Source: CAYZWU01 sp964482235 (GTDB taxonomy: Bacteria > Planctomycetota > B15-G4 > CAYZWU01). Taken from it: 64,000 bases of DNA. A model generated the notes under the pieces. That model saw nothing but the letters and a program-made list of their open reading frames with translations, searched no databases and was not told the DNA's origin. Location of the stretch: NCBI GenBank assembly GCA_964482235.1, contig CAYZWU010000025.1:1-64000 (forward strand), given 5' to 3'. Shown here piece after piece: positions 48,139 through 56,909 of this stretch. The first letter of the stretch is position 1; the number at the start of each line of letters is the position of its first letter. The translations under genes and the position numbers were made by a program.

Positions 48139-50577
48139 TCACTTCGACTTGCCCTTCCGGGCGGAGGGCGGGCTCCGGGTAGCCATGAGCCAGAAGTTGC
48201 GCGCTCGCTCCACGGCGATCCCCAGCACGGAACTGCGGGGATAGAGGTTGCTTTTGCCGCGCTTCCCCACAGGCCTGTCGGTGAAGATCTCGAGCGCCTC
48301 GAGAACGGTCTCCACTGCGTAGATGTGGAAGCGGTCGGCCGCGCAGGCCTCGACCACATCGTCGCGAAGCATGAGGTCGCCCGCGTTGGCGCCGGGGATG
48401 ACCACGCCCTGCGTGCCCGTGAGCCCGAGGTCGTTGCACGTGTCGAAGTAGCCCTCGATCTTCTCGTTGACCGCGCCGATGGCCAGGATGTGGCCCATCT
48501 GGTCGATGGCGCCCGTCATGGCCAGGTCCTGGCGCAGGGGGATGCCGGTCAGAGCGCTGAGAAGACAGCAGATCTCGGCGCCCGACGCGGAGTCGCCGTC
48601 GATTCCCCCGTAGGACTGCTCGAAGGCCACCGAGGCATCGAAGGCGAGGGGATGGTCCGTCCTGAGCAGGTGGCGGAGCAGGCCTCCGAGGATGTAGAAA
48701 CCCTTCGTGTGGATGGCCCCGCTCAGTGCGGCTTCGCGCTCGATGTTGATCACCCCGGCCGTGCCGGGGCCGATCGTGGCGGTGATGCGGGCCGGGAAGC
48801 CGTAGTTCAGCGGACCGGACTGCATCACCGCCAGCCCGTTGATCTGCCCCACGACGGATCCCCGCGTCTCGACGCGGATCGTTCCGTCAGCAACGAAGGC
48901 GCGGAAGCGGCGCGAGGGGAGGTTGGCCCTGAGCTTGCCCTGAAGCACCGCCTCGCGCACGTCATCGCCCGTGACGCGCTGGCGGTCTTCCCGGTCGGCT
49001 ATGTACGCCGCCTCGCGGGCGATGTCCGCGATGCGGCCGAAGAGGGTGGTGAGCCTGCCGTCCCGCGCCGCGATGCGGGCGCCGTGCTCGGCCAGGGCGG
49101 CCACGGCGGTCCTGTCGAAGGGGAGCAGCTGCTCCTCGCGGGCGATCCTGGCGAGGATCGCGGCATAGTTGTGGATCCCCTCGTCGTTTCGAACGATGTC
49201 GGTGTCGAAGTCGGCCAGCACCTTGAACAGGTTGGGGAAGTCCGGATCCTGCGCGTCGAGAACCATGTAGGTCGGGACGCTTCCGAGCAGCACGACCTTC
49301 ACGTTGACCCGGATCGGCTCCGGTTTCAGGGCCGGGCCGGGCCAGTGGGATCTCTTCTCCGGAGGCGAGATGTCGAGGCGGCCCGTCCGGAGCGTCCTGA
49401 CGAGCACCTTCCAGGCGCCCGGTTCGTTCAGCACGTCGAGGGCGTCGAGGACCAGGTAGCCGTTGTCGGCCTGCAGGAGCGATCCCGCCCGGATGCCCAG
49501 ATGGTTCGAGCGCGGCTCTCCGCCCGCCTCGAAATCGTAGTCGATCGTTCCGAGGAGGTTCAGCATGGTGGGGGAGTTCTCGACCACGATCGGGCACGGC
49601 TCGTCGCTCCTCTGCTCGAGCACCACGTTGACGCGGTAGATGTAGGTGAAGTCGTCCTCCTCCTTCGAGCCGAGGCGCCGGGTGATCAGATCATCCACCA
49701 GCTCCTCGAGGAAGGTGTTCAGGATGCCGTTCTCGAACTCCGCGACAAGAGGCCGGGTGACCTCGGCCATGATCTGCCGGGCCGTCTTCTCGGTCAGCTC
49801 GAGGAGCGACTCCTCGAGAGCGCCCCGGATCCTTCCAACGTTCTCGTTCACCGAGGCCAGCTTCTCGCTGAAGCCGTCGGCCTTCTCCTTGAACAGGCCG
49901 TACTGCTCGGCGGGAATCTTGCCCTGGGCGTGGAGCTGCTCGAACTCCTCGGGCGCAACGGGCTTTCCCTCCACCACGGGAAAGATCGCTGTCTGCATCA
50001 CGGGTCCTGCCTGGAAGCTGACAAGAGCCATGCCTGCCGCCTGGAGCTCCTGCTCGAAGGGGTTGACCAGCTCCTCGATCTTCTTGCGGGTCTGTTCCTC
50101 CAGCGCCGTCCGCCGCGCCTTGATGCCGTTCGACGAGAGTGCCGGGCCGAGGTCGTTGCGGATGAAATCCCTCAGTCTGTCGATGCGGCGACGCAGGGCA
50201 TGCCCCTGGCCCGGAGGCAGGGTGATCAGCCGGGGACGGTCGGGCTGCCGGAAGTTGTGCACAAAGCAGCGGTCGTTCTTCAACGGGCAGGAAGGACGGA
50301 TCTCCTGGAGCAGCCGGCGGACCAGGGTGAGACGGCCCGTTCCGCTCAGGCCGCGGACAAAGATGTTCTGGCCCGGCGCCTGGGTCTCCAGGCCGAATCG
50401 CAGCGCCTCCACCGCCTGGTCCTGTCCGATGATCCCGGTGAGCGGTTCGACGTCCGTGGTTGTCTTGAAGGGTAGCTTTTTCGGATCGCATCGCCAGCGG
50501 AGAGCTTCCACCGGGAGGGGATTGAACTGCGATGATTCCGTTGTTTTCTTTTTCGCCTTTTTTCGTGATGGAGCCAT
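48139..50577 (-). CDS. Lon-like AAA/S16 protease with degenerate ATP site (LonC/AAA_32 type)
   Basis: An 812-aa protein of the Lon-related group. Residues about 30-130 hold a P-loop-like region in which the Walker A reads GLSGTGRLT, with arginine for the invariant lysine. A coiled-coil insertion covers about 150-290. The second AAA half has GYLVLDALDVLN and LLGSVPTYMVL. The S16 protease domain shows the catalytic serine in DGDSASGAEICCLLSA and the lysine in GAVNEKIEGYFD. The protease dyad is intact, so ATP-independent proteolysis, as in LonC, is likely. ATG at 50577 is preferred over a GTG at 50628 because it leaves no overlap with deoA. Confidence 0.85.
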   Translation of the reverse strand: MAPSRKKAKKKTTESSQFNPLPVEALRWRCDPKKLPFKTTTDVEPLTGIIGQDQAVEALRFGLETQAPGQNIFVRGLSGTGRLTLVRRLLQEIRPSCPLKNDRCFVHNFRQPDRPRLITLPPGQGHALRRRIDRLRDFIRNDLGPALSSNGIKARRTALEEQTRKKIEELVNPFEQELQAAGMALVSFQAGPVMQTAIFPVVEGKPVAPEEFEQLHAQGKIPAEQYGLFKEKADGFSEKLASVNENVGRIRGALEESLLELTEKTARQIMAEVTRPLVAEFENGILNTFLEELVDDLITRRLGSKEEDDFTYIYRVNVVLEQRSDEPCPIVVENSPTMLNLLGTIDYDFEAGGEPRSNHLGIRAGSLLQADNGYLVLDALDVLNEPGAWKVLVRTLRTGRLDISPPEKRSHWPGPALKPEPIRVNVKVVLLGSVPTYMVLDAQDPDFPNLFKVLADFDTDIVRNDEGIHNYAAILARIAREEQLLPFDRTAVAALAEHGARIAARDGRLTTLFGRIADIAREAAYIADREDRQRVTGDDVREAVLQGKLRANLPSRRFRAFVADGTIRVETRGSVVGQINGLAVMQSGPLNYGFPARITATIGPGTAGVINIEREAALSGAIHTKGFYILGGLLRHLLRTDHPLAFDASVAFEQSYGGIDGDSASGAEICCLLSALTGIPLRQDLAMTGAIDQMGHILAIGAVNEKIEGYFDTCNDLGLTGTQGVVIPGANAGDLMLRDDVVEACAADRFHIYAVETVLEALEIFTDRPVGKRGKSNLYPRSSVLGIAVERARNFWLMATRSPPSARKGKSK

Positions 50578-50624
50578 CTTCTTTCCTTGTCCTCCTGAAA
50601 GTAGACAGACGATTTTTTTGCCGT

Positions 50625-51950
50625 TCACGCCTCACCGTCCGGCCCGTCTCCTCCGATCTCCTGATGAACCAGAACACGCGGGGGCGGCTGATCCGGACCG
50701 ATTGCGAGACCGTCGAGAAACAGCATTCGGGCTCGATCGATCTTCGCGGCGTCGCTCGTGTGGAGCAGAGCCACCTTATCACCTTTCTTGACGGGATCTC
50801 CAGGCTTCTTCAGCAGGGATATCCCGGCAGCGTGATCCACTGGATCGTTTTTGCCGGCCCGGCCCGCTCCAAGAACAAATGCCGCCCTGCCGACGTGGCC
50901 GGCTCGGATCCCCGTGATGAATCCGCTCTCCGGAGCAGCGACCTCGGCCTGCACGACAGCCTTGGGCAGGCCCTTCTCCAGGGCCTCCGCGTCGCCGCCC
51001 TGGCCTTTCACCATGGCAAGGAACTTCTCCCTGGCCAGACCCGAATCGAGGTGGCGCTCCAGGAGGGCGCGGACCTGGTCTGGCGGTTCTCCGGCGAGCT
51101 CGAGCATCGCCGCGGCCAGGGCGAGGACGAGCTCGCGCGTGTCGGCAGGACCCTTTCCCTCGAGAAGGTCGAGACATTCCCGGACCTCGAGGGCGTTTCC
51201 CACCATACGGCCGAGGGGCTCTTCCATGTCCGTCACGAGCGCCCGGGTTCGGACGCCCCGCGCTGCTGCAAGATCGACGAGCTGCCTGGCGAGGCGGCCG
51301 GCCTCGACCGTGTTCTTCATGAATGCGCCGTCGCCGGCCTTGACGTCGAAGACCAGCGCATCGGCGCCCTCGGCGATCTTCTTGCTCACGATGCTGGCCA
51401 GGATGAGGGGCGGCGACGGGACGGTGGCCGTCACGTCCCGGAGGGCGTAGAAAGCGCGATCGGCCGGGACGAGCTTTTCGGTCTGGCCGGAGATGAAGCA
51501 CCCGACGTCGCGCAGCAGGCGCCGAAGCTCGTCCGGCGACAGGTCGGCGCGGAATCCCGGGATCGACTCGAGCTTGTCCAGCGTTCCCCCCGTGTGACCC
51601 AGGCCGCGGCCCGAGACCATGGGAACGCGCAGTCCGCACGAGGCGACGAGGGGTGCGAGGACGAGGGAGACCTTGTCGCCCACGCCTCCGGTGGAGTGCT
51701 TGTCCGCCTTCACACCGGGCAGCGACGAGAAGTCGAGGACCTCGCCCGATGCGAGAAAGGCGTCGAGCAGAGCTGCCGTCTCCTTCCCGGTCATGCCCCG
51801 GATCGTGACGGCCATGAGAAAGGCGGCGGCCTGGTAGTCGGGGATGCTTCCTTCGGAAACGCCGGTCACCATGGCCGCGACCTCGCCGGCGTCGAGCTCC
51901 CGGCCGTCGCGCTTTCTCGCAATGATCTCCAGGGGATCGAGTGCTTTCAT
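50625..51950 (-). CDS. deoA: Thymidine/pyrimidine-nucleoside phosphorylase
   Basis: A 441-aa phosphorylase that splits thymidine or uridine with phosphate to the base and (deoxy)ribose-1-phosphate. Motifs are IARKRDGRELDAGEVAAMV, the phosphate-binding KADKHSTGGVGDKVSL, VPMVSGRGLGHTGGTLDKLE, ADRAFYALRDVTATV and SKKIAEGADALVFDVKAGDGAFM. The C-terminal PYNP domain is complete. Thymidine phosphorylase and the broader pyrimidine phosphorylase (Pdp) are hard to separate by eye. It follows deoB with a 4-nt ATGA overlap, forming a nucleoside salvage pair. Longer in-frame extensions upstream run antisense to nothing real and into deoB. Confidence 0.93.
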   Translation of the reverse strand: MKALDPLEIIARKRDGRELDAGEVAAMVTGVSEGSIPDYQAAAFLMAVTIRGMTGKETAALLDAFLASGEVLDFSSLPGVKADKHSTGGVGDKVSLVLAPLVASCGLRVPMVSGRGLGHTGGTLDKLESIPGFRADLSPDELRRLLRDVGCFISGQTEKLVPADRAFYALRDVTATVPSPPLILASIVSKKIAEGADALVFDVKAGDGAFMKNTVEAGRLARQLVDLAAARGVRTRALVTDMEEPLGRMVGNALEVRECLDLLEGKGPADTRELVLALAAAMLELAGEPPDQVRALLERHLDSGLAREKFLAMVKGQGGDAEALEKGLPKAVVQAEVAAPESGFITGIRAGHVGRAAFVLGAGRAGKNDPVDHAAGISLLKKPGDPVKKGDKVALLHTSDAAKIDRARMLFLDGLAIGPDQPPPRVLVHQEIGGDGPDGEA

Positions 51951-53149
51951 GGGGCGATCTCCTCGAGAAAGCTCCTGCCGGCGCCCTTGTGTTCCAGGCC
52001 GAGATGCGCGGCGAATGTGGCGGCCACGTCGGCAAATGTCTCCCGGGTGCCGAGATCGATTCCTCGACTGAAACCGGGCCCTGCAGCGAGGAGAGGAACA
52101 TACTCGCGCGTGTGGTCCGTTCCGGGAGTGGTGGGGTCGTTGCCGTGATCCGCCGTGACGACGAGAAGGTCGCCTTCCCTCAATTCTCCGACAATGGCGG
52201 GCAGGGCGTCGTCGAACACCTTCAGCGCCCGGGCAAAGCCGGCCGGATCGTTCCTGTGGCCGAAGAGCATGTCGAAATCGACCAGGTTGGCTGCAATGAT
52301 TCCGCCGCGCGGCTCGATCCCGTCCTCTCCCCTGATCGCGTCCAGCAGGAGCTCGATCGTCCGGCTGTTTCCCTTGGACGGCCTGTGTTCCGTGATGCCC
52401 GAGCCGGCATAGAGATCGAAGATCTTCCCGACGGTCGTGACGGGTAGGCCCGCCTCGCAGGCCCTGTTCAGCAGTGTCGGCTCGTGGGGAGCCAGCGAGA
52501 AATCGCGCCGCCCGGCCGTGCGGACGAACCGGCCGGGTTGCCCCTCGAAGGGACGGGCGATCACGCGAGCCACCGCATGTTCTCCCACGAGCATGTCGCG
52601 GGCCGTCTCGCAGATGCGATAGAGCTCCTCGAGAGAAAAGAGGTCCTCGTGGGCCGCCACCTGGAAGACCGAATCGGCCGACGTGTAGACGATCGGCCTT
52701 TTTGTGCGGCAATGCTCCTCCCCGAGGCGGGCGATGATCTCCGTACCCGAACAGGGGAAGTTCCCCAGCGTCCGCCGTCCGATCGCCGTCTCGAAAGCCT
52801 CGATCAGGTCGGCGGGGAAGCCGTCGGGATACGTGGGGAAGGGTCTGTCCACCACGAGGCCGGCCAGCTCCCAGTGCCCGGCCGTGGAGTCCTTGCCCGC
52901 GCCCTGCTCGGCCATCCGGCCGAAGGAGGCGGACGGCTCGTCGGCGGGAGGGATCCCTTCGACGCCGGGAACGCGGCCGAGGCCGAGGGAGGCCAGGGAG
53001 GGCAGATCGAGACCGCCTGCAGCGGTGATCACGTGGCTCAGGGTGCTGGTGCCGCGGTCGCCGTAGTCGCCGGCATCGGGCAGCTCGCCCACACCAACGC
53101 CGTCGAGGACAACGAGTATCGCGCGATTGGTCGATGCGGCGGCAGGCAT
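51947..53149 (-). CDS. deoB: Phosphopentomutase
   Basis: A 400-aa metal-dependent mutase of the alkaline phosphatase superfamily that interconverts (deoxy)ribose-1-phosphate and -5-phosphate. It has VVLDGVGVGELPDAGDYGD, GAGKDSTAGHWELAG with the phosphorylated threonine, FPCSGTEIIARLG, PIVYTSADSVFQVAAHE, NLVDFDMLFGHRNDP and VVTADHGNDPTTPGTDHTREYVP. The length is normal. Together with deoA it channels nucleosides into pentose phosphate. It begins 4 bp after the sulfatase-fold gene and overlaps deoA by 4 nt. Confidence 0.95.
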   Translation of the reverse strand: MPAAASTNRAILVVLDGVGVGELPDAGDYGDRGTSTLSHVITAAGGLDLPSLASLGLGRVPGVEGIPPADEPSASFGRMAEQGAGKDSTAGHWELAGLVVDRPFPTYPDGFPADLIEAFETAIGRRTLGNFPCSGTEIIARLGEEHCRTKRPIVYTSADSVFQVAAHEDLFSLEELYRICETARDMLVGEHAVARVIARPFEGQPGRFVRTAGRRDFSLAPHEPTLLNRACEAGLPVTTVGKIFDLYAGSGITEHRPSKGNSRTIELLLDAIRGEDGIEPRGGIIAANLVDFDMLFGHRNDPAGFARALKVFDDALPAIVGELREGDLLVVTADHGNDPTTPGTDHTREYVPLLAAGPGFSRGIDLGTRETFADVAATFAAHLGLEHKGAGRSFLEEIAP

Positions 53150-53153
53150 ATGG

Positions 53154-54500
53154 TCAGTACCCCAGGCTCTTCATCCGCTCGATCTCCTCCTTTGATCGAG
53201 GTCCCACCGTGCCGGCTTCCCGGACGCTCGTCCGGAAGCGCTTCAAGCGATCCCCGAGCTCCTTGACCAGGCCGGGATGCTTCTCCTTGATATTGTTCAT
53301 TTCCCCGGGATCGGACTCGAGGTCGAAGAGAAGCTCTTCACCGGTGGTGCGGTTGAAGCAGAGCTTGAAGCGGCTGTTGCGCACCATGCTCTTGATGTCC
53401 GGCTCGGTGTTCTTCCAGTCCGCCTCGGCATAGGCGTAGCGGCCGGACCTCTCCGCCTCTCCGAACAGGTCGGTCCCGTTGAAGGAGTGCTCGACATCGA
53501 TGTCGAGGCGCGCCAGGACGGTGGGGACGATGTCGGCGACCATGCAGAGGTCGGTGATCGTCTTCTTCTGCGGGATTCCCGGTCCGCGCAGGATCAGGGG
53601 GACGTGAAGGATCTCGCGATACATCGTCCGTCCGTGAAGCACGCCTCCATGCTCCAGGAACTCCTCTCCATGGTCCGAGGTGAAGACGATCAGCGTGTTC
53701 GAATCGAGGCCGCTTTTCGCCACGTGGTCGAAGAGGCGCCCGAGCTGCCTGTCGAGCTGTCGAATCTCGGCGTCGTAGAGGTCGGAGACGTGCTTGATGT
53801 CCTCGGGCTTGTAGGTGAGCTCGCCGTCGCGGATCTGCTGGAGCTGGGAGGTCGAGCCGTCGGCGTAGCCGTCGTAGGGGCCGATGAACATCTCCCGGAA
53901 CTCGCTGTCCGGCGTGTAGTCGCTGTGCACGTCGTAGTAGTGAAGAAAGAGAAAGAACTGCTGGTCGCCGTACTTGTCGAGCCAGGAGATGGCGCTGTCC
54001 GTGATCGCCCTTCCCTGGACCGGACCGAGCTCGGGGAAGCCCTGAAAGGTGAGGAAGCCCTGCGACAGCCCCTGCTTCCTGCTGAGCCAGTGGGAGTTCA
54101 TCATAGCCCCGGTCATGAATCCCTCCTTGCTCAGGATCGAGGCCAGAGTGGGGACGTCGGGAAGGAGGACCTTCGATTCGTCCACCACGCCGTTCCTGTG
54201 GGGATAGAGGCCGGTGAGCATGGTCGTGTGGGACGGCAGCGTCCAGGGCGACTGGGCCACGGCGTTGTCGAAGAGGGTTCCGGCGGCGGCGAACAGGTCG
54301 AGGGCCGGGGACGTGGGACGGTCGTAGCCGTAGCAGCCGAGCCGGTCGGCGCGGAGGGTGTCGATGGAGATGATGATCACGTTCCGTGCCGTTTCGGACC
54401 CTCCGTTGCAGCCGCCTAGGCAGACCAGCGCAAGAAGCAGAGCGGCCGCCTGCCGGAGCAGGCTTTTCCGTGTGGGTTTTCTTTCCTGTCGATGCAACAT
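53154..54500 (-). CDS. Sulfatase-fold lipoprotein without formylglycine motif
   Basis: A 448-aa exported member of the alkaline phosphatase/sulfatase superfamily. The signal peptide ends in a lipobox (ALVCLGGC), so it should be lipid-anchored. Metal-site motifs are IIISIDTLRADRLGCYGY and VFTSDHGEEFLEHGG. At the nucleophile position the sequence is SPWTLPSHTTMLTGLYP, in which the C/S-x-P-x-R code for formylglycine is absent and a threonine is the likely nucleophile. The enzyme is therefore more probably a phospho-transferase or hydrolase than a sulfatase. ATG 54500 is preceded by GGAG and lies 2 nt beyond the M64 gene's stop, so coupling is close. Confidence 0.88.
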   Translation of the reverse strand: MLHRQERKPTRKSLLRQAAALLLALVCLGGCNGGSETARNVIIISIDTLRADRLGCYGYDRPTSPALDLFAAAGTLFDNAVAQSPWTLPSHTTMLTGLYPHRNGVVDESKVLLPDVPTLASILSKEGFMTGAMMNSHWLSRKQGLSQGFLTFQGFPELGPVQGRAITDSAISWLDKYGDQQFFLFLHYYDVHSDYTPDSEFREMFIGPYDGYADGSTSQLQQIRDGELTYKPEDIKHVSDLYDAEIRQLDRQLGRLFDHVAKSGLDSNTLIVFTSDHGEEFLEHGGVLHGRTMYREILHVPLILRGPGIPQKKTITDLCMVADIVPTVLARLDIDVEHSFNGTDLFGEAERSGRYAYAEADWKNTEPDIKSMVRNSRFKLCFNRTTGEELLFDLESDPGEMNNIKEKHPGLVKELGDRLKRFRTSVREAGTVGPRSKEEIERMKSLGY

Positions 54501-54502
54501 CG

Positions 54503-55783
54503 CTACTCCGTCTGGAAGAGGATCTCGTTCTCCACCGCTTCCATGCAGACAGGACAGTACACCGATGTCCTCAGGGAACGCATGACGCAGTCGAGGCAGG
54601 GTCGGTAGATGCCTTTCGTCTGATAGCCCGCTCCTTCGAAGCAGCCGACCTTGCCGGCGTGGTCCCTGTGGGGCGGCGTGGGGAGAGGAGTCCCCTTCTC
54701 GATGAACTTCTTCCACTTCACGTTGCGCGGATCGAGCATGGCCGTGACGTTGGCCTCCCACGGCTCCGTTCCCTTGGGATGGAACTGCTCGTAGGTGACG
54801 CCGCCGACGTACTCGTCCGCCAGCCCGGTGATGGCATGGCCCAGCTCGTGGATCAGCACCTGCGAGAGCACGCCCGACCGGCCGCAGCAGACTACATAGA
54901 GGTTGTAGATTCCGCCGCCTCCCATCCTGGTCTCGTTGAAGATCAGGATGATCACGTCGTGCGGCGCTGCGGCGGCGGCGTCGTAGAGGGTGTGGATCTC
55001 CGTCGTGAGCGAGTAGCGCGCGATGTCGAAGGTGTTGAAGGCCACGCCGAGGGCCGTGTTCCTGAACAGGCCGCGGCGCGGCTCGTCCACGCCCGAATCC
55101 TCGGACGGGGTCCGCACCGCCCAGGCGTTGAAGCGGCTGCGGTGCTTCTTGAAAGGCTCCTGCTCGAAGATGAGCTTGAAGACCTTCCTGGCGTCCTTGT
55201 CGAACCGGCTCATCTCCTTGTCCTGGTAGCCGTCGCCCAGGATGAGGATGTCCACCTTCTCCGACGGCTCGCCGTTGTTCATCAGCGGCTTCACCTTGGC
55301 GTCCCTGAAGGGGTTGTCCTTCACGATGAATCGGCTTTCCATCGGGATCTTCTGCTCCAGGATCGCCGTCCAGCCCTTTTCGCGATCGCGCTTCAGGACG
55401 GTGAGGATCACGGGAGCCTTGGGGAAGGGAGCCAGCAGCGTGTGCTCCATCGCCCGCCAGGCGCCTTCGCGCGCCTCCCGGATCGTGCGCCACTCGTTGA
55501 ACAGGGCGCAGTATCCCTTCATGAAGATCACGCGCCCCGAGGCCGCGTCGCGAAGCAGGTACCTGTACATCCCCAGGTTCCTGTCATCCACCAGCCTCTT
55601 CTTCGAGCCGGAGAAGATCTTCTCCTCCTTGAGCCTGTGGATGCAGGCCTTTTCCGTGCTGCTCGTGCCCACGTGGTGGATGTCGATCCGGAGCGACTTG
55701 TCGAGAAAGAAATCGTCGAAGCGCAGCTCCGGCTCGGCCTGAGGGGCCGCCAGAGCAAGGAGGAGAAGAATGGACTGGATCAT
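54503..55783 (-). CDS. Secreted M64 (IgA-type) zinc metallopeptidase
   Basis: A 426-aa exported peptidase. The signal peptide (MIQSILLLLALAAPQAEPE) is followed by an N-terminal domain and the M64 catalytic domain (about 180-400). The latter has VDILILGDGYQDKEMSRFD, RTPSEDSGVDEP, the zinc motif HELGHAITGLADEY, and a final cysteine-rich part with CLDCVMRSL and CPVCMEAVE. The HELGHxxxxLADEY pattern is specific for M64. It lies upstream of the sulfatase-fold gene and 17 bp downstream of the lipoprotein gene, forming an exported-protein operon with them. The substrate in this organism is unknown. Confidence 0.92.
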   Translation of the reverse strand: MIQSILLLLALAAPQAEPELRFDDFFLDKSLRIDIHHVGTSSTEKACIHRLKEEKIFSGSKKRLVDDRNLGMYRYLLRDAASGRVIFMKGYCALFNEWRTIREAREGAWRAMEHTLLAPFPKAPVILTVLKRDREKGWTAILEQKIPMESRFIVKDNPFRDAKVKPLMNNGEPSEKVDILILGDGYQDKEMSRFDKDARKVFKLIFEQEPFKKHRSRFNAWAVRTPSEDSGVDEPRRGLFRNTALGVAFNTFDIARYSLTTEIHTLYDAAAAAPHDVIILIFNETRMGGGGIYNLYVVCCGRSGVLSQVLIHELGHAITGLADEYVGGVTYEQFHPKGTEPWEANVTAMLDPRNVKWKKFIEKGTPLPTPPHRDHAGKVGCFEGAGYQTKGIYRPCLDCVMRSLRTSVYCPVCMEAVENEILFQTE

Positions 55784-55800
55784 GGCACTCTCTTCTTTCG

Positions 55801-56727
55801 CTAGAGCCGAAGCATCGTCCGCGGTTCCTCGTGGGATGTCGGTATGTGGTCGTGGAGTGGGCCGTGCAGGCCGCCCAGGATTTCACCGGTGCGCACGTCG
55901 ATCGATCGCAGGTTGAAGCCCATGGCACTGTCGGCGCCGATGATCGTCGTGGCTCCGGACAGCTGGAGGCGCTTCCTGTTGGTGGTGTCGAAGAAGTCGC
56001 TGGACTGCCGCTTGCTCTCGCGCGCCAGGAGATGGAGAAGATCCCGGACCGCCACGGTGTAGCGGCCGCGGCTCGCCTTGTGGAGCCCGGTGAGAAGGGC
56101 GCTCTTCACCTCGTCGTCCAGGGACGGCTGCACCACGACGGTGTCGTCGTCCCGGATCCAGCGGCTTATCTTCTTCGCCACCTTGCGCGGTGTGTCCGGG
56201 TAGTACGACCACGACGCGATGACGCTGCCCGTGCTGATGTCGATCGCCACCATGTGCAGGTAGGATGTGAACCAGTACTCCTCCTTCACCTCCCTGTCGC
56301 CGCCGCTCGCATCATCCTTGAAGACCTTTGCCTTGCAGTCGTTGCCCCAGGCGATCACCACGGTGTCGGCGCTGATCAGGTCGCCGAGGCGGACGCGCGT
56401 GTCGGCATCGAAGGCGTCGCTGCGCGCCGTTTTCTGCTCTTTCTGTATCAGGGGGATGAGGTTGCGCTCCACCAGCTTGATCGTGGTGCTGGGGCGCCTC
56501 TTCTTCGCTTCGAGGAACGCCTCCATCATGGAGCACGGCGGCTTGGTGAAGCCGCGTATGTCCCCCTCGAGAGCGATGATCCTATCCGTGCCGAGCTTTT
56601 CGAGCTGGTCGAGGATGGCCAGCGCTCCCTCGGCGGCGTTCTCGTGCACCGAGGCGACGCGGCAGCCTCCCGTCGAGATGAGAAGCACGGCAAGCCAGGT
56701 CGCAGCCACAGCGTTCCGCATCTTCAT
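55801..56727 (-). CDS. Predicted lipoprotein of unknown function
   Basis: A 308-aa protein with a lipoprotein signal (AATWLAVLLISTGGC) and no transmembrane helix. Two halves show a similar alpha/beta pattern. One runs from ILDQLEKLGTDRIIALEGDI through LVERNLIPLIQKEQKTARSD and VRLGDLISADTVVIAWGND to IDISTGSVIASWSY. The other is built around ALLTGLHKASRGRYTVAVRD, TNRKRLQLSGATTIIGADS and IDVRTGEILGGLHG. The pattern (regulated Ser/Asp region, then ID(I/V)xTGxI) resembles CsgG/FlgO/LpoB-type lipoproteins, but I cannot name it. ATG 56727 has AAGGAG 7 nt upstream; longer in-frame starts extend into the promoter region. Confidence 0.72.
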   Translation of the reverse strand: MKMRNAVAATWLAVLLISTGGCRVASVHENAAEGALAILDQLEKLGTDRIIALEGDIRGFTKPPCSMMEAFLEAKKRRPSTTIKLVERNLIPLIQKEQKTARSDAFDADTRVRLGDLISADTVVIAWGNDCKAKVFKDDASGGDREVKEEYWFTSYLHMVAIDISTGSVIASWSYYPDTPRKVAKKISRWIRDDDTVVVQPSLDDEVKSALLTGLHKASRGRYTVAVRDLLHLLARESKRQSSDFFDTTNRKRLQLSGATTIIGADSAMGFNLRSIDVRTGEILGGLHGPLHDHIPTSHEEPRTMLRL

Positions 56728-56909
56728 TTTCTGCTCCTTTCCTGAGTTCGAGCTCTCCATAGAATCAACTCCAGCGGATGTTGTCAATTCGCCCGGGTCG
56801 TTCCGCGCACTATATTCGATTGACGGCTGTCGACTCATTTGAGAAAGTCGCGGCTGTTTTCTTTCGTCCTTGAAGCCGACACTTTCTGATTCCGCGCCGG
56901 AGAATCGAG

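Noticed and set aside
53154..54500. Classical formylglycine sulfatase
   Set aside because: The required Cys/Ser-x-Pro-x-Arg is absent at the nucleophile position, so the sulfatase label was limited to the fold.
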